The position numbers and the translations under genes were made by a program. The notes beneath the pieces were generated by a model that ran no database searches, was not told the origin of the DNA, and was given only the letters and a program-made list of their open reading frames with translations. This document shows, piece after piece, positions 41,952 to 50,902 of a stretch of DNA of 64,000 nucleotides. Position 1 is the stretch's first letter. Each line of letters begins with the position of its first letter. The stretch is from the NCBI RefSeq assembly GCF_000382885.1, contig NZ_CAVK010000039.1, positions 1-64,000 of the forward strand, in the 5' to 3' direction. This stretch comes from Sphingobium indicum BiD32. GTDB taxonomy: Bacteria > Pseudomonadota > Alphaproteobacteria > Sphingomonadales > Sphingomonadaceae.

Positions 41952-43100
41952 ATGCGCCCGTTGACCCTGCCTCTGGCTGGCTGGGCCGAGGGGGAGTTGC
42001 GGGCGATGGGCATGCCTGCGGGGCTTTCCGGCGCGATGCTGATGGGTGAACGGGCGGCGCTGAACGGCTTTGCCGTGCCGGGGGTGGTGTCGGCGGGGGG
42101 CGGATGCCGCCTATATACGACGCGGGACGGGCATGTTGCGCTGACATTGGCGCGCGATGACGACCGGGCGATGCTGCCTGCGCTGTTTCAGGACGGGGAG
42201 CTTGACCCGGATGATGATGCGCAGATTGTAACGGCTTTTCGCGCATGTAGTGCCGATGCGCTGGTGGTGCAGGGGCGGATGCTGGGGCTGGCGATCGCAC
42301 GCATGGGCGAGGTGCCGGTGTCGCCGCCCTGTCAGGTGACGGCGGATGGCGCGGCAAAAGTGCGGACGGGGCCGTTGCTGGTCGTTGACCTGTCGGCCTT
42401 GTGGGCGGGGCCGCTGGCCGCGCACCTCATAGGGCTGACCGGCGCGCAGGTGGTGAAGGTGGAGAGCCGCAACCGGCCCGACCGGATGCGCGAGGGCGAT
42501 CCGGCGCTGTTTGCGCGGATCAATCAGGACAAGGCCAATGTCGCGCCGGACCTGCGCGATCGGGCGGATCGGGAGGCGTTGATCGCGCTCATCAGGCGTG
42601 CCGATGTGGTGATCGAGGCGGCGCGGCCACGTGCGTTGTGGCAGTTGGGGATCGACGCCGATGCGCTGGTGCGGGCGGTGCCGGGGCTGGTGTGGATGAC
42701 GATCACCGGTCATGGCGCGACGGGTGAGGCGGGCGACTGGATCGGTTTTGGCGATGACGCCAGCGTGGCGGGCGGGGTGAGCGATGCGCTGAGGACGGCG
42801 AGCGGGCGAATCGGCTTTGGCGGGGATGCCTGCGCCGATCCGCTGACGGGCATCCATGCCGCACGACTGGCGCTGGAGCGGGTGCGTAACGGGCGGGCGG
42901 CGCGGATGATCCTGTCGATGAGCGCGATCGTCGCCATGGCGCTGGACAGCGAAAGGCGGCGCAACGAGAAGGCGCTGATGACGGATTTGCAGGCATGGGG
43001 CGCAGCGCAGGGGCAGGCTTTTCCAGCTACCGCCGTTCGTCCGGCCGGGCGCGTGGCGGCGATGGGGCAGAACAATGCCATCTGGCTGGCGCGATGCTGA
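41952..43100 (+). CDS. Class III CoA-transferase with apparent circular permutation
   Basis: A 382-residue CaiB/BaiF-type protein whose segments are in swapped order. The Rossmann start LLVVDLSALWAGPLAAHLIG, which normally begins within the first ten residues, is at 142-161 here. The small-domain segment RLYTTRDGHVALTLARDD, normally near residue 250, is at 53-70. The chain ends soon after the dimer segment MILSMSAIVAMAL. The catalytic aspartate is kept as Asp296 in ADPLTGIHAA. Total length equals one normal subunit, so this is not a fragment fused to a second gene. The start follows the ligase stop by one base; the stop overlaps the amidohydrolase start by seven bases. Confidence 0.85.
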   Translation: MRPLTLPLAGWAEGELRAMGMPAGLSGAMLMGERAALNGFAVPGVVSAGGGCRLYTTRDGHVALTLARDDDRAMLPALFQDGELDPDDDAQIVTAFRACSADALVVQGRMLGLAIARMGEVPVSPPCQVTADGAAKVRTGPLLVVDLSALWAGPLAAHLIGLTGAQVVKVESRNRPDRMREGDPALFARINQDKANVAPDLRDRADREALIALIRRADVVIEAARPRALWQLGIDADALVRAVPGLVWMTITGHGATGEAGDWIGFGDDASVAGGVSDALRTASGRIGFGGDACADPLTGIHAARLALERVRNGRAARMILSMSAIVAMALDSERRRNEKALMTDLQAWGAAQGQAFPATAVRPAGRVAAMGQNNAIWLARC

Positions 43101-44476
43101 TACGGCGTGCCGAGATTGATAGGCAGACGCTGGCCGATGTGCGGATCGAAGGCGGGCGGATCGTGGCGGTCGGGCAGCTTGCGCCGGGGGGCGACGAGCG
43201 GGTGATCGACGCGGCGGGCGGCGCGTTGCTGCCGGGCCTGCATGACCATCATATCCATTGCGCCGCGCTGGCGGTGGCGCGCGTGTCGGTGGCGTGCGGG
43301 CCGCCCGATGTGCTGGATGAGGATGGTCTGGTGGCGGCGCTGGCACGACCCGGTGACGGCTGGCTGCGTGGCATTGGCTATCATGAGAGCGTCGCGGGGA
43401 TGCTGGATGCGAGGCGGCTCGACCGCTGGACGGGGACGCGGCCGGTGCGGGTACAGCATCGGTCGGGGCGGATGTGGTTCCTGAACAGCGCGGCGATGGC
43501 GCTGTTGCAGGGCGATGGGCCGGTGCCGCCGGGGCTGGACCGGGCGAGCGGGCAATTGTTCGATGCCGACCCATGGCTGCGCGATCGGCTGGGCAGCGTG
43601 CCGCCGGATTTCACCGCGATCGGCGCGGAGCTGGCAGCGATGGGGGTGACGGGGGTGACAGATATGTCGCCCGCCAATGACGAGGCGATGGCGGCGCATT
43701 TTGCGGCAGAGCATGGCGCCGGGCGCCTGCCGCAGCGGGTGGTGCTGGCGGGAACGCTGGGGCTGACCGATACGCCGCCCCTGCCCGGCATCATGATCGG
43801 CCCGGCCAAGCTGCATCTGCACGAACAGGCGTTGCCCGATCTTGACGATTGCGTGGCTTTTCTGCGCGGCGGGCATGTGCGCGGGCGGGTGGCGGCGATC
43901 CATTGCACGACGCAGACCGAGCTGGTGTTCGCGCTGGCGGCGCTGGACGAGGCCGGGGTGATGTGCGGCGACCGGATCGAACATGCCGGGGTGACGCCCG
44001 ACACACTGCTGGCGGACATAGCAAGGATGGGGCTGCATACCGTCAGCCAGCCCCATTTTATCGCCGAACGCGGTGACCGTTATCTGGCCGATGTCGATGC
44101 GCGCGACCGGCCCTTTCTCTACCGGCTGGGCGCGTTCATGCGGGCGGGCGTGGTGCTGGCGGGGGGGAGCGATGCGCCATTTGGTAGCGCCGATCCCTGG
44201 GCGGCGATGCGCGCGGCGGTGTCCCGGCGCACGGCAGCGGGCGCGCTGGTCGGGGTAGACGAGGCGCTGACGCCGGAGCAGGCGCGCGACCTGTTCCTGG
44301 CCGATCCGGTCGACCTGTCGCGCATCCGGCAGGTGGCGGTGGGGGCGACGGCGGACCTGTGCCTGCTGGATCGCGGCTGGGGCGAAGCGCGGAACCGGCT
44401 GGATGCGGGCGATGTCAGGCTGACGATGATCGGCGGGTCAATCGTCCATGAGTGCGTCGATCAGGCCCCAGTCTAG
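43094..44476 (+). CDS. Amidohydrolase family protein (amidohydrolase 3 / YtcJ-like)
   Basis: A 460-residue metal-dependent hydrolase. The N-terminal metal motif LHDHHIHCAA is near residue 52, further ligand histidines lie in LHLHEQ, AIHCTTQTE and DRIEHAGV, and the catalytic aspartate in GGSDAPFGS. The small beta domain at both ends, ADLCLLDRGW, is standard. ATG 43094 overlaps the CoA-transferase stop. It would open a lactone, lactam or amide, or hydrolyse a ring. Its 3' end overlaps the tail of the convergent crotonase gene by 39 bases. Substrate unknown. Confidence 0.87.
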   Translation: MLIRRAEIDRQTLADVRIEGGRIVAVGQLAPGGDERVIDAAGGALLPGLHDHHIHCAALAVARVSVACGPPDVLDEDGLVAALARPGDGWLRGIGYHESVAGMLDARRLDRWTGTRPVRVQHRSGRMWFLNSAAMALLQGDGPVPPGLDRASGQLFDADPWLRDRLGSVPPDFTAIGAELAAMGVTGVTDMSPANDEAMAAHFAAEHGAGRLPQRVVLAGTLGLTDTPPLPGIMIGPAKLHLHEQALPDLDDCVAFLRGGHVRGRVAAIHCTTQTELVFALAALDEAGVMCGDRIEHAGVTPDTLLADIARMGLHTVSQPHFIAERGDRYLADVDARDRPFLYRLGAFMRAGVVLAGGSDAPFGSADPWAAMRAAVSRRTAAGALVGVDEALTPEQARDLFLADPVDLSRIRQVAVGATADLCLLDRGWGEARNRLDAGDVRLTMIGGSIVHECVDQAPV

Positions 44477-45382
44477 CGCGGTGGCGGCGCTGATCCGGCG
44501 GCCCGACAGGATCATCAGTGCCGCGCGTTGCCGCCCGATCCGGCGCGATACCGATACACAGCCGCCCGCGCCGGGGATGATGCCCATCGCCAGTTCGGGC
44601 AGGTGGAACCAGGCGCTGGGGCTGGCGGTCAGGCGGGTGGCGAAGGCCGCCATCTCCAGCGCGGAGCCGACGCAGGCACCCTGCACATGCACATCGAGCC
44701 GGTCGGCGCAGCCTATGATCGCATGGGCGGGGAGCGTCACCATACGGATGGCGTGGGCCGTGGCGGGATCGCGGGTGGTGCCGAATTCGGACAGGTCTGC
44801 GCCGACCGAGAAGCTGCGCCCCGCCCCGCGCAGGCTGATGCGGGCGATGTCGCGGTCCAGTGCCGCCAGATCGAACGCTTCGCGCAGGCCGTCGCGCATG
44901 GGGCGGTCGATTGCATTGTGGACGTGGGCGCGGTTGAGCGTGACGGTGAGTTGATCGTCCGTGCGGTCCAGCCTGACTGCGCCGGGCGGTGATGCGGGCG
45001 CGGGGGTGCGAGACGCAAGCCAGCGGGCGTGGCCTTCGCTGCCCTGAAGCAGGCCATAAGCGAGCGATTCGGCGACCAGCGCGGGCGCGGCATCCATGTC
45101 CTCAATCAGCCGCAACAGCTGAACCAGCACGGCGGCGACCTGAGGCTGGGCAGTGATGGCGGCAACGATCATGGGGAGGGACGCGGGCGCGTCGACCAGC
45201 AGATCGACGTCTTTGGCGCGGGGATGATCGGGGGTGCCGATGCCGATCAACGGACAGGGCGGCAAGTGCCAGGGGGTTGCGTTCTGCACCGCCGCGAGAT
45301 CGACAATCGCATGGTCCGCGCCCTCCCCATCCCACGGGATCGTGAGCCGTTGCGGGTCGATCGGGGCGGTGGGTGGCGTCAT
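44438..45382 (-). CDS. Enoyl-CoA hydratase/isomerase with N-terminal extension
   Basis: A 314-residue protein whose C-terminal 180 residues form a crotonase core: RSFSVGADLSEFG, then ACVGSALEMAAF and FHLPELAMGIIPGAGG, keeping both catalytic glutamates. The first 130 residues are an extra domain with IGIGTPDHPRAKDVDLLVD and AESLAYGLLQGSEGHARWL, which I cannot assign. ATG 45382 is used; a TTG three codons earlier is possible, and neither has a good ribosome site. It is the only minus-strand gene in this module, convergent with the amidohydrolase and divergent from the next ligase. Confidence 0.82.
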   Translation of the reverse strand: MTPPTAPIDPQRLTIPWDGEGADHAIVDLAAVQNATPWHLPPCPLIGIGTPDHPRAKDVDLLVDAPASLPMIVAAITAQPQVAAVLVQLLRLIEDMDAAPALVAESLAYGLLQGSEGHARWLASRTPAPASPPGAVRLDRTDDQLTVTLNRAHVHNAIDRPMRDGLREAFDLAALDRDIARISLRGAGRSFSVGADLSEFGTTRDPATAHAIRMVTLPAHAIIGCADRLDVHVQGACVGSALEMAAFATRLTASPSAWFHLPELAMGIIPGAGGCVSVSRRIGRQRAALMILSGRRISAATALDWGLIDALMDD

Positions 45383-45511
45383 TTGCGGCAAGCTAAGACC
45401 CCACGCCGATGTCGCAAACCATCATGTTCCATTCATCGCCATGGCGTTGCGCAGAATGGTTGGCGGCGGCCCCTGCCCTGCCCCACTATCGGGCGTGTCA
45501 GGGAGACAGGC

Positions 45512-47020
45512 ATGAGTTTGCAGCAACGCAGCGCCGACGCCTTGCAGCGTGACCCGGCGCTGCCGGCGATCGAATTTGAAGGGCAGTGGCATGACTGGGG
45601 TGCGGTGCGCCAGGTTGCCGATGCCGTGCAGGCGGCGCTGGCCGCGAGCGGGATCGGCCCGGACGCGCCGGTTGCCTTCGTGCCGCGCAACCGGCCTGCG
45701 GCACTCGCCGCGCTGCTGGGGATGATGGCGCAGGGGCGCACGATCCGCATGATCTATGCCTTCCAGTCGGCAGGCGGGATCGCCCGCGATGTCGTGCGGA
45801 CGGGCGGGTCAGCGCTGATCGCCTTTGCCGACGACCTGGGCAACGAGGTCATGGCTGCTGCGCGGGGCGAGGGCGTGGCTGTGATCGCGCTGGAGGGTAT
45901 GGCGGCGATTCTGCGCAGCCCGGCGACGGGATCGGCCTGTGAGCGGAGCGGGCCTGACCAGCCGCAGATCGAGATATTGACCAGCGGCACCACCGGCCCG
46001 CCCAAGCCCTTTGCCGTGTCCTACGCCCTGATGGAACAGCATTTTCTGGGGTCACCGCTGACCCAAAGGCAGGGCGAGGATATCCTGTCCGCGCCGCCAT
46101 TCCTGCTCTATTTTCCGATCGGCAATATTTCTGGCCTCTATTCCACCCTGCCAATGCTGATCCGGGGGCAGCGGATGCTGCTGCTGGAGCGGTTCACCAT
46201 CGCCGCCTGGCACGACCATGTACTGCGCTATCGCCCGGCCCATGCCGGATTGCCACCCAGTAGCGTGCGCGGGGTGCTGGATGCTGATATTCCCGTCGCC
46301 GATCTGGCGTCGATCAAGGCGATCGGCTGCGGCGCGGCGCCGCTCGACCCCGGTGTGCAGCAGGCGTTCGAGGCGCATTATGGCATTCCCATCCTGCTAT
46401 CCTATGGTGCCACCGAATTTGCCGGACCTGTCGCGATGATGACGGCGGAACTGCACGCAACATGGGGCAGCACCAAGCGCGGCACAGTTGGCCGGGCGAT
46501 GGCGGGGGCGCAGCTGCGTATCGTGGATGCCGATAGTGGCGCGCCCTTGCCGACCGATATGCCCGGTTTGCTGGAGGTCATATCGCCGCGGATCGGCCCC
46601 GACTGGATTCGCACGTCGGACATGGCGCGGATCGACGCGGACGATTTCCTGTTCCTGCTGGGCCGGGCGGATGGGGCAATCATTCGGGGCGGGTTTAAAC
46701 TGTTGCCCGAGTCGATCGAACAGGCGCTGATGCTGCACCCCGCAGTGGCCGAAGCGGCGGTCATCGGCCTGCCCGACGCACGGTTGGGGCAGGTTCCGGC
46801 GGCTGCGATCCGGCTGTCCCCAGCTGCTCCCTCGGTCGATGCCGACATGCTGGCGGAGCATGTCCGTGCCCATCTGCTGGCCACGCATGTCCCGGTGAAA
46901 TGGCTGTTTTGTGCCGATTTCCCGCGCACGCCGTCGCTCAAGACTGATCGCCTGGCGCTTCGCTGCCTGTTTGATGAAACCGACAATGAGTCGGACAATG
47001 CCGCGATCGGCGTTACATAA
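45512..47020 (+). CDS. AMP-dependent acyl-CoA synthetase/ligase
   Basis: A second 502-residue ANL ligase. Motifs are LTSGTTGPPKPF, SYGATEFAGP, WIRTSDMARIDADDFLFLLGR (cited in short form), RGGFKLLPESIEQAL and the C-terminal PRTPSLKTDRL, where the catalytic lysine is kept although the usual SGK reads SLK. It has GGGAGA and AGG upstream of ATG 45512; longer upstream frames belong to antisense sequence of the crotonase gene. It resembles 4-chlorobenzoate- or fatty acid-type ligases. Together with the ligase at 40442 it could activate two acids of one pathway. Confidence 0.9.
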   Translation: MSLQQRSADALQRDPALPAIEFEGQWHDWGAVRQVADAVQAALAASGIGPDAPVAFVPRNRPAALAALLGMMAQGRTIRMIYAFQSAGGIARDVVRTGGSALIAFADDLGNEVMAAARGEGVAVIALEGMAAILRSPATGSACERSGPDQPQIEILTSGTTGPPKPFAVSYALMEQHFLGSPLTQRQGEDILSAPPFLLYFPIGNISGLYSTLPMLIRGQRMLLLERFTIAAWHDHVLRYRPAHAGLPPSSVRGVLDADIPVADLASIKAIGCGAAPLDPGVQQAFEAHYGIPILLSYGATEFAGPVAMMTAELHATWGSTKRGTVGRAMAGAQLRIVDADSGAPLPTDMPGLLEVISPRIGPDWIRTSDMARIDADDFLFLLGRADGAIIRGGFKLLPESIEQALMLHPAVAEAAVIGLPDARLGQVPAAAIRLSPAAPSVDADMLAEHVRAHLLATHVPVKWLFCADFPRTPSLKTDRLALRCLFDETDNESDNAAIGVT

Positions 47021-47041
47021 ACGAGAGTATCTCATTTTTAA

Positions 47042-47078
47042 TTGACAGGCCCGCCGCGTTAGTGAACACTACTGTTCA
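47042..47078 (+). promoter_or_regulatory. Promoter and operator of the IclR-amidohydrolase operon
   Basis: TTGACA at 47042-47047 is a consensus -35; the -10 region (AACACT or ACACTA) is weak. Over it lies a perfect palindrome, TGAACA-CTAC-TGTTCA at 47063-47078, 20 bases before the IclR start. This is the place expected for autoregulation by an IclR protein. Confidence 0.55.
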
Positions 47079-47097
47079 TAAACCGGAGGAGAGGACC

Positions 47098-47925
47098 ATG
47101 GCTCAAGTCGAGTCCAACAAGGCTAAGATCGCCAAGCGCGTCATCGAAGTGCTCGAATTCTTCGATGAGGATCACCCCCAGGCTACCGTGATGGATATTG
47201 TCCGCCGGTTCGACCGTCCGCAGTCCAGCACGTCTGAACTGCTGTCGAGCCTTGTGGACCTTGGCCTGCTGCACAAGGATCCCTGTTCGCGTTCCTATTC
47301 ACCCACCCCGCGCGCCGCGATGCTGGGGGCTGCCGTTCAGCCCAAGCTGGTGCGTGATGGCGCGCTCACGGGCCTGATCGACCGGTTGTCGGCGCAGACT
47401 GGCCTGGGCGTGGCCGTGTTCGGCATGGTCGGGCTGAAGGCGCAGGTATTCAACTGGCGCGTTGGCAAGCGGACCTTCCGCACGGCCGGTGCCGCCGGTT
47501 TCTGCGGTGGCCAGCAGGATCATCTGTCCGATAGCGCCGCTGGCTGGCTGTTGCTGTCGACCATCGCCCAGCCGCGTCGCGACGGCATGATCCGTCGCCT
47601 CAACGCCGAAGCGAGTGCCGATCGCAAATTCCTGCCCACCGAAATGGCGGCGCAGGTCCAGGCGTGCCGCGATCATGGCTTTGCCAGTGGCAAGGCCGGC
47701 TTTGGATCGATCGCCGACGTCACCGCCGTGCTGTTGCCCAACATGCCCGACGGACAGCCTCTGGCCATCGGCTTTGTCTATGAGCCGTCGGACCAGATCG
47801 ATGCCGACAGCCTGCTGCGCACCTTGAACGAGGCCGTCCGTCGCTGCGTCGAGGAGCCGGCCCCCGCGCCGGTATCCCCGCTGTTCGATGCCAGCCGCCA
47901 GACGATGGAGATGAAGCATGGCTGA
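47098..47925 (+). CDS. IclR family transcriptional regulator
   Basis: A 275-residue regulator with an N-terminal winged helix (RVIEVLEFFDEDHPQ, VMDIVRRFDRPQSSTSELLSSL, named in short form) and a C-terminal effector domain, shorter and more divergent than standard IclR. It has the family order but lacks some common effector-domain motifs. ATG 47098 follows GGAGGAGAGG; an upstream GTG is inside the palindrome. Its stop overlaps the amidohydrolase start by eight bases, so the two are coupled. It probably senses an aromatic or alicyclic acid and controls its own operon. Confidence 0.82.
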   Translation: MAQVESNKAKIAKRVIEVLEFFDEDHPQATVMDIVRRFDRPQSSTSELLSSLVDLGLLHKDPCSRSYSPTPRAAMLGAAVQPKLVRDGALTGLIDRLSAQTGLGVAVFGMVGLKAQVFNWRVGKRTFRTAGAAGFCGGQQDHLSDSAAGWLLLSTIAQPRRDGMIRRLNAEASADRKFLPTEMAAQVQACRDHGFASGKAGFGSIADVTAVLLPNMPDGQPLAIGFVYEPSDQIDADSLLRTLNEAVRRCVEEPAPAPVSPLFDASRQTMEMKHG

Positions 47926-49210
47926 TGTGAAGGACGCCAATGTAAAGGATGGGGCCGACGAGGAACTGGCCGCATCCGCCCGCAAATATTGGTCGGCCGA
48001 AGGCTATACCGAAGGCGGCGTCATCCGTGAGGTCGATTATGCGTCCCAGTCCGGCGGATTGGACCCGTCGCTGGCGGGCATCAAGATCGTCGATACTGAC
48101 ACCCACATTACCGAAGCGCCCGACCTGTTTACGTCGCGCGCACCGGCCAAATACAAGTCCAAGGTTCCCTATGTGAAGCTGGACGCCGATGGTGTGGAAC
48201 GCTGGTATGTCGGTGACCGCAATTTCGGGTCGATGGGTGGCAATGTCATCCGCGCCGACAATAACAAGCTGCTGGGGCGGCTGGCCTTCCCCAAGCTGGA
48301 GCAGGCGCATCCGGGCGGTCATCTGATCAAGGAACGGTTGCAGGCGATGGACGATATGGGCGTCTATGCCCAGATCGGTTTCCAGAATTCGGGCGTAACC
48401 CAGGCCGGGTCGCTGATGTCGCTGGGCGATCCCGATCTCGCACTCGCCATCGTCCAGATGTATAATGACGCATCGGCCGAATATCAGCAGGTGTCGGGCA
48501 ACCGCATCTTCAACATGGGGCATCTGCCCTTCTGGGACCAGAAGGCGCTGGAGACCGAAGCGCGCCGTTGTTACGACATGGGCCTTAAGGGCTTCGTCCT
48601 GCCCGATACGCCGGAACGTGTCGGCGTGCCGAGCTTCCTGCACGATTATTGGACGCCGTTCCTGGAGATGTGCGAAGCGACGGGCATGCCGCTCAACTTC
48701 CACCTCAATTCAGCGGTCGATCCCAATACGCTGACCTGGGAAGGCTTTGGCTTTGAACAGACGCTGTCGGTGGTAGCAACGATGTTCTCGATCGGCAATG
48801 CCGCGACGCTGGGCAACTGGATGGTGTCGGGACGGCTCGACCGTCATCCGAAGCTGAAGATCGGCCTCATCGAAAGCGGCATGGGCTGGCTGCCCTTCGC
48901 GATCGAAGCGCTGGAGCATCAGTTCAACGAGATGCTGCCGACCAAGAAAGGCCTGCTCAACAAGCGGCCATGGGAATATTTCCGCGACCATTTCTGGGTC
49001 ACCTTCTGGTTCGAGAAGGTCGGTCCCAAGCTGCTGCTGGAAACAATCGGCGTCGACAAGGTGATGTTCGAGACCGATTTCCCGCATCCCACCTCGCTCT
49101 ATCCCGGCGTACAGGCACATCTCGTCGATGTGCTGGGCGGCTATGATTATGCGGTGAAGAAGAAGGTGCTGCAGGACAACGCAACCACCATGTACAACCT
49201 GCCCTTCTGA
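47918..49210 (+). CDS. Amidohydrolase family protein (amidohydrolase 2, ACMSD-like)
   Basis: A 430-residue protein of the amidohydrolase 2 group, which includes decarboxylases of aromatic acids and hydrolases. The first metal motif is DTDTHITE in place of DxHxH, further ligands lie in NFHLNSAVD and ESGMGWLPF, and the C-terminal aspartate in FETDFPHPTSL. The atypical first motif and an 60-residue N-terminal extension are common in sphingomonad and actinobacterial catabolic clusters. Coupled to IclR and closed by a strong terminator, it forms a two-gene unit. The reaction cannot be fixed from sequence. Confidence 0.87.
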   Translation: MADVKDANVKDGADEELAASARKYWSAEGYTEGGVIREVDYASQSGGLDPSLAGIKIVDTDTHITEAPDLFTSRAPAKYKSKVPYVKLDADGVERWYVGDRNFGSMGGNVIRADNNKLLGRLAFPKLEQAHPGGHLIKERLQAMDDMGVYAQIGFQNSGVTQAGSLMSLGDPDLALAIVQMYNDASAEYQQVSGNRIFNMGHLPFWDQKALETEARRCYDMGLKGFVLPDTPERVGVPSFLHDYWTPFLEMCEATGMPLNFHLNSAVDPNTLTWEGFGFEQTLSVVATMFSIGNAATLGNWMVSGRLDRHPKLKIGLIESGMGWLPFAIEALEHQFNEMLPTKKGLLNKRPWEYFRDHFWVTFWFEKVGPKLLLETIGVDKVMFETDFPHPTSLYPGVQAHLVDVLGGYDYAVKKKVLQDNATTMYNLPF

Positions 49211-49224
49211 TCAGGGGCAAGACC

Positions 49225-49263
49225 GGGGCGCTCTGACCCTCTCCACAGAGCGCCCCGCTTTTT
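49225..49263 (+). terminator. Rho-independent terminator after the IclR-amidohydrolase operon
   Basis: Perfect 11-base arms GGGGCGCTCTG and CAGAGCGCCCC around a ten-base loop, followed by GCTTTTTG, 15 bases after the amidohydrolase stop. A textbook terminator. Confidence 0.92.
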
Positions 49264-49279
49264 GTTGCGCCGTGCCCGA

Positions 49280-49627
49280 TCAGGCGCGGGCGGCGGTGAT
49301 GATCACTTCCACCTTATAGTCAGGTGTCGCCAGCTTCGCTTCGCCCGTGGCGCGGGTGGGGGCCGCAACGTCAGCGATCCAGGCATCCCAGACCGCATTC
49401 ATTTCCGCAAAATCGGCCATGTCGGCCAGCCAGATGGTGGCGCGCAGGATATGCGCCTTGCTGCTGCCTGCCAGTGCGAGCAGTCGGTCGATTTCTTCGA
49501 GCGCAGCCTTGGTCTGGTTGGTCACGCTTTCGCCGGGCGCGCCGATCTGGCCGGCCAGATAGACGGTATCGCCATGGATGACGGCTTCGCTCATGCGCGG
49601 GCCAGTGTCGATGCGGGTAATGGTCAT
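49280..49627 (-). CDS. RidA family protein (Rid/YjgF/UK114)
   Basis: A 115-residue RidA-type protein: GDTVYLAGQIG near residue 19, LLALAGSSKAHILRATIWLADM in the middle, and EAKLATPDYKVEVIITAA at the end (named in short form). In true RidA an arginine near 105 binds the substrate carboxylate; here the equivalent place reads YKVEV, so it belongs to another Rid subgroup. Rid proteins hydrolyse reactive enamines and imines. It follows dadA by 18 bases, fitting removal of the imine released by D-amino acid oxidation. Confidence 0.88.
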   Translation of the reverse strand: MTITRIDTGPRMSEAVIHGDTVYLAGQIGAPGESVTNQTKAALEEIDRLLALAGSSKAHILRATIWLADMADFAEMNAVWDAWIADVAAPTRATGEAKLATPDYKVEVIITAARA

Positions 49628-49645
49628 GCTATTTCTCCTTGAAAA

Positions 49646-50902
49646 TCAGCGCTGGTAGCGTGCCAACGCCAGATCGGCGGTTTCGATGGCGGGGGCATGG
49701 CCGCCGATCAGGTCGGCGATCACCTGCCCCGATCCGCAGGCCATGGTCCAGCCCAGCGTGCCATGGCCCGTATTGAGGAACAGATTGTCGATCGGCGTCG
49801 CGCCGACGACCGGGGTGGAATCCGGCGTCATCGGCCGCAGCCCGCTCCAGAAAGTGGCTTTGGTCAGATCCCCTGCGCCGGGAAACAGCGTGCCGACACT
49901 ATGGTCGAGCGTGTCGCGGCGCGCCTGTGGCAGGTCATTGGTGTAGCCCGATAGTTCAGCCATGCCGCCGACCCGGATGCGGTCGCCCAGTCGGGTGATC
50001 GCTACCTTGTAGCTTTCATCGAGCAGGGTCGAGACCGGGGCGGCTTCCGGCTGAACGATAGGGACGGTGATCGAATAGCCCTTCACCGGATAGACGGGCA
50101 GGCGCAGGCCAAGCGGGGCGAGCAGCAAAGGCGAGAAGCTGCCCATGGCGACAAGGTAGGCGTCGCCGGTGACCGGGCCATCGTCGGTGACGACATGGGC
50201 GATGCGTCCGGCTTCGCGCGCCAGTCCGTTGATGGTGCGGCCCATCAGAAACTGGACGCCGCGTGCCTTGGCCATCGCCGCCAGCGCGTTGGTGAATTTG
50301 AAACAGTCGCCCGTCTCGTCATTGGGGAGGCGCAGACCACCCGCGATCGGCGAAGCGCTGGCAGCCAGGCCCGGTTCGGCGGCGATGCATCCGGCGCGGT
50401 CCAGCACCTCGAACGGGACATTGTCAGCGCGCAGCACCTCAATATCCTTGGCGATGCCGTCGAGTTGCTTCTGTTCGCGGAACAGTTGCAGCGTACCCTG
50501 GCTGCGCTCGTCATAGCTGATGCCGGTGGCGGCGCGGAGCGCAATCAGCTGGTCGCGGCTATATTCGGCCAGCCGCACCATCCGCCCCTTGTTGATGCGA
50601 TAGTCAGTCGCGTTGCAGTTGCCGAGCATGGCGATCATCCAGCGCAGCATCGCCATATCGACATTTGGGCGCAGGATCAGGGGGGCGTGCTGCATGAACA
50701 GCCAGCGAAGTGCCTTGGCCGGGATGCCGGGCGCGGCCCAGGGGGAGGCATAGCCGGGCGAGATTTCCCCGGCATTGGCGAAGCTGGTTTCCTGCGCCAC
50801 GCCGGTCTGGCGGTCGATCAGCACGACTTCATGCCCTGCCTGCGAGAGATACCAGGCGGAGGTGACGCCGATGACCCCGCCGCCCAAGATGACGACCTTC
50901 AT
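49646..50902 (-). CDS. dadA: D-amino acid dehydrogenase
   Basis: A 418-residue FAD-dependent dehydrogenase that oxidises D-alanine and other D-amino acids to 2-oxo acids and passes electrons to the respiratory chain. The FAD-binding start [17 protein letters not shown], then [20 protein letters not shown], and the late [14 protein letters not shown] and [16 protein letters not shown] are DadA signatures. Length matches the family. Its start overlaps the alanine racemase stop by four bases (ATGA), giving the classic dadX-dadA pair, here in the order racemase first. Confidence 0.94.
   Translation of the reverse strand: MKVVILGGGVIGVTSAWYLSQAGHEVVLIDRQTGVAQETSFANAGEISPGYASPWAAPGIPAKALRWLFMQHAPLILRPNVDMAMLRWMIAMLGNCNATDYRINKGRMVRLAEYSRDQLIALRAATGISYDERSQGTLQLFREQKQLDGIAKDIEVLRADNVPFEVLDRAGCIAAEPGLAASASPIAGGLRLPNDETGDCFKFTNALAAMAKARGVQFLMGRTINGLAREAGRIAHVVTDDGPVTGDAYLVAMGSFSPLLLAPLGLRLPVYPVKGYSITVPIVQPEAAPVSTLLDESYKVAITRLGDRIRVGGMAELSGYTNDLPQARRDTLDHSVGTLFPGAGDLTKATFWSGLRPMTPDSTPVVGATPIDNLFLNTGHGTLGWTMACGSGQVIADLIGGHAPAIETADLALARYQR

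Noticed and set aside
39929-42013. A 694-codon minus-strand frame opposite the small Cys protein and the ligase
   Set aside because: It spans the antisense of two genes with clear motifs and carries no domain of its own.
47034-47044. GAGAGTATCTC-like small palindrome followed by T residues after the second ligase gene
   Set aside because: A four-base stem is too weak to call a terminator.
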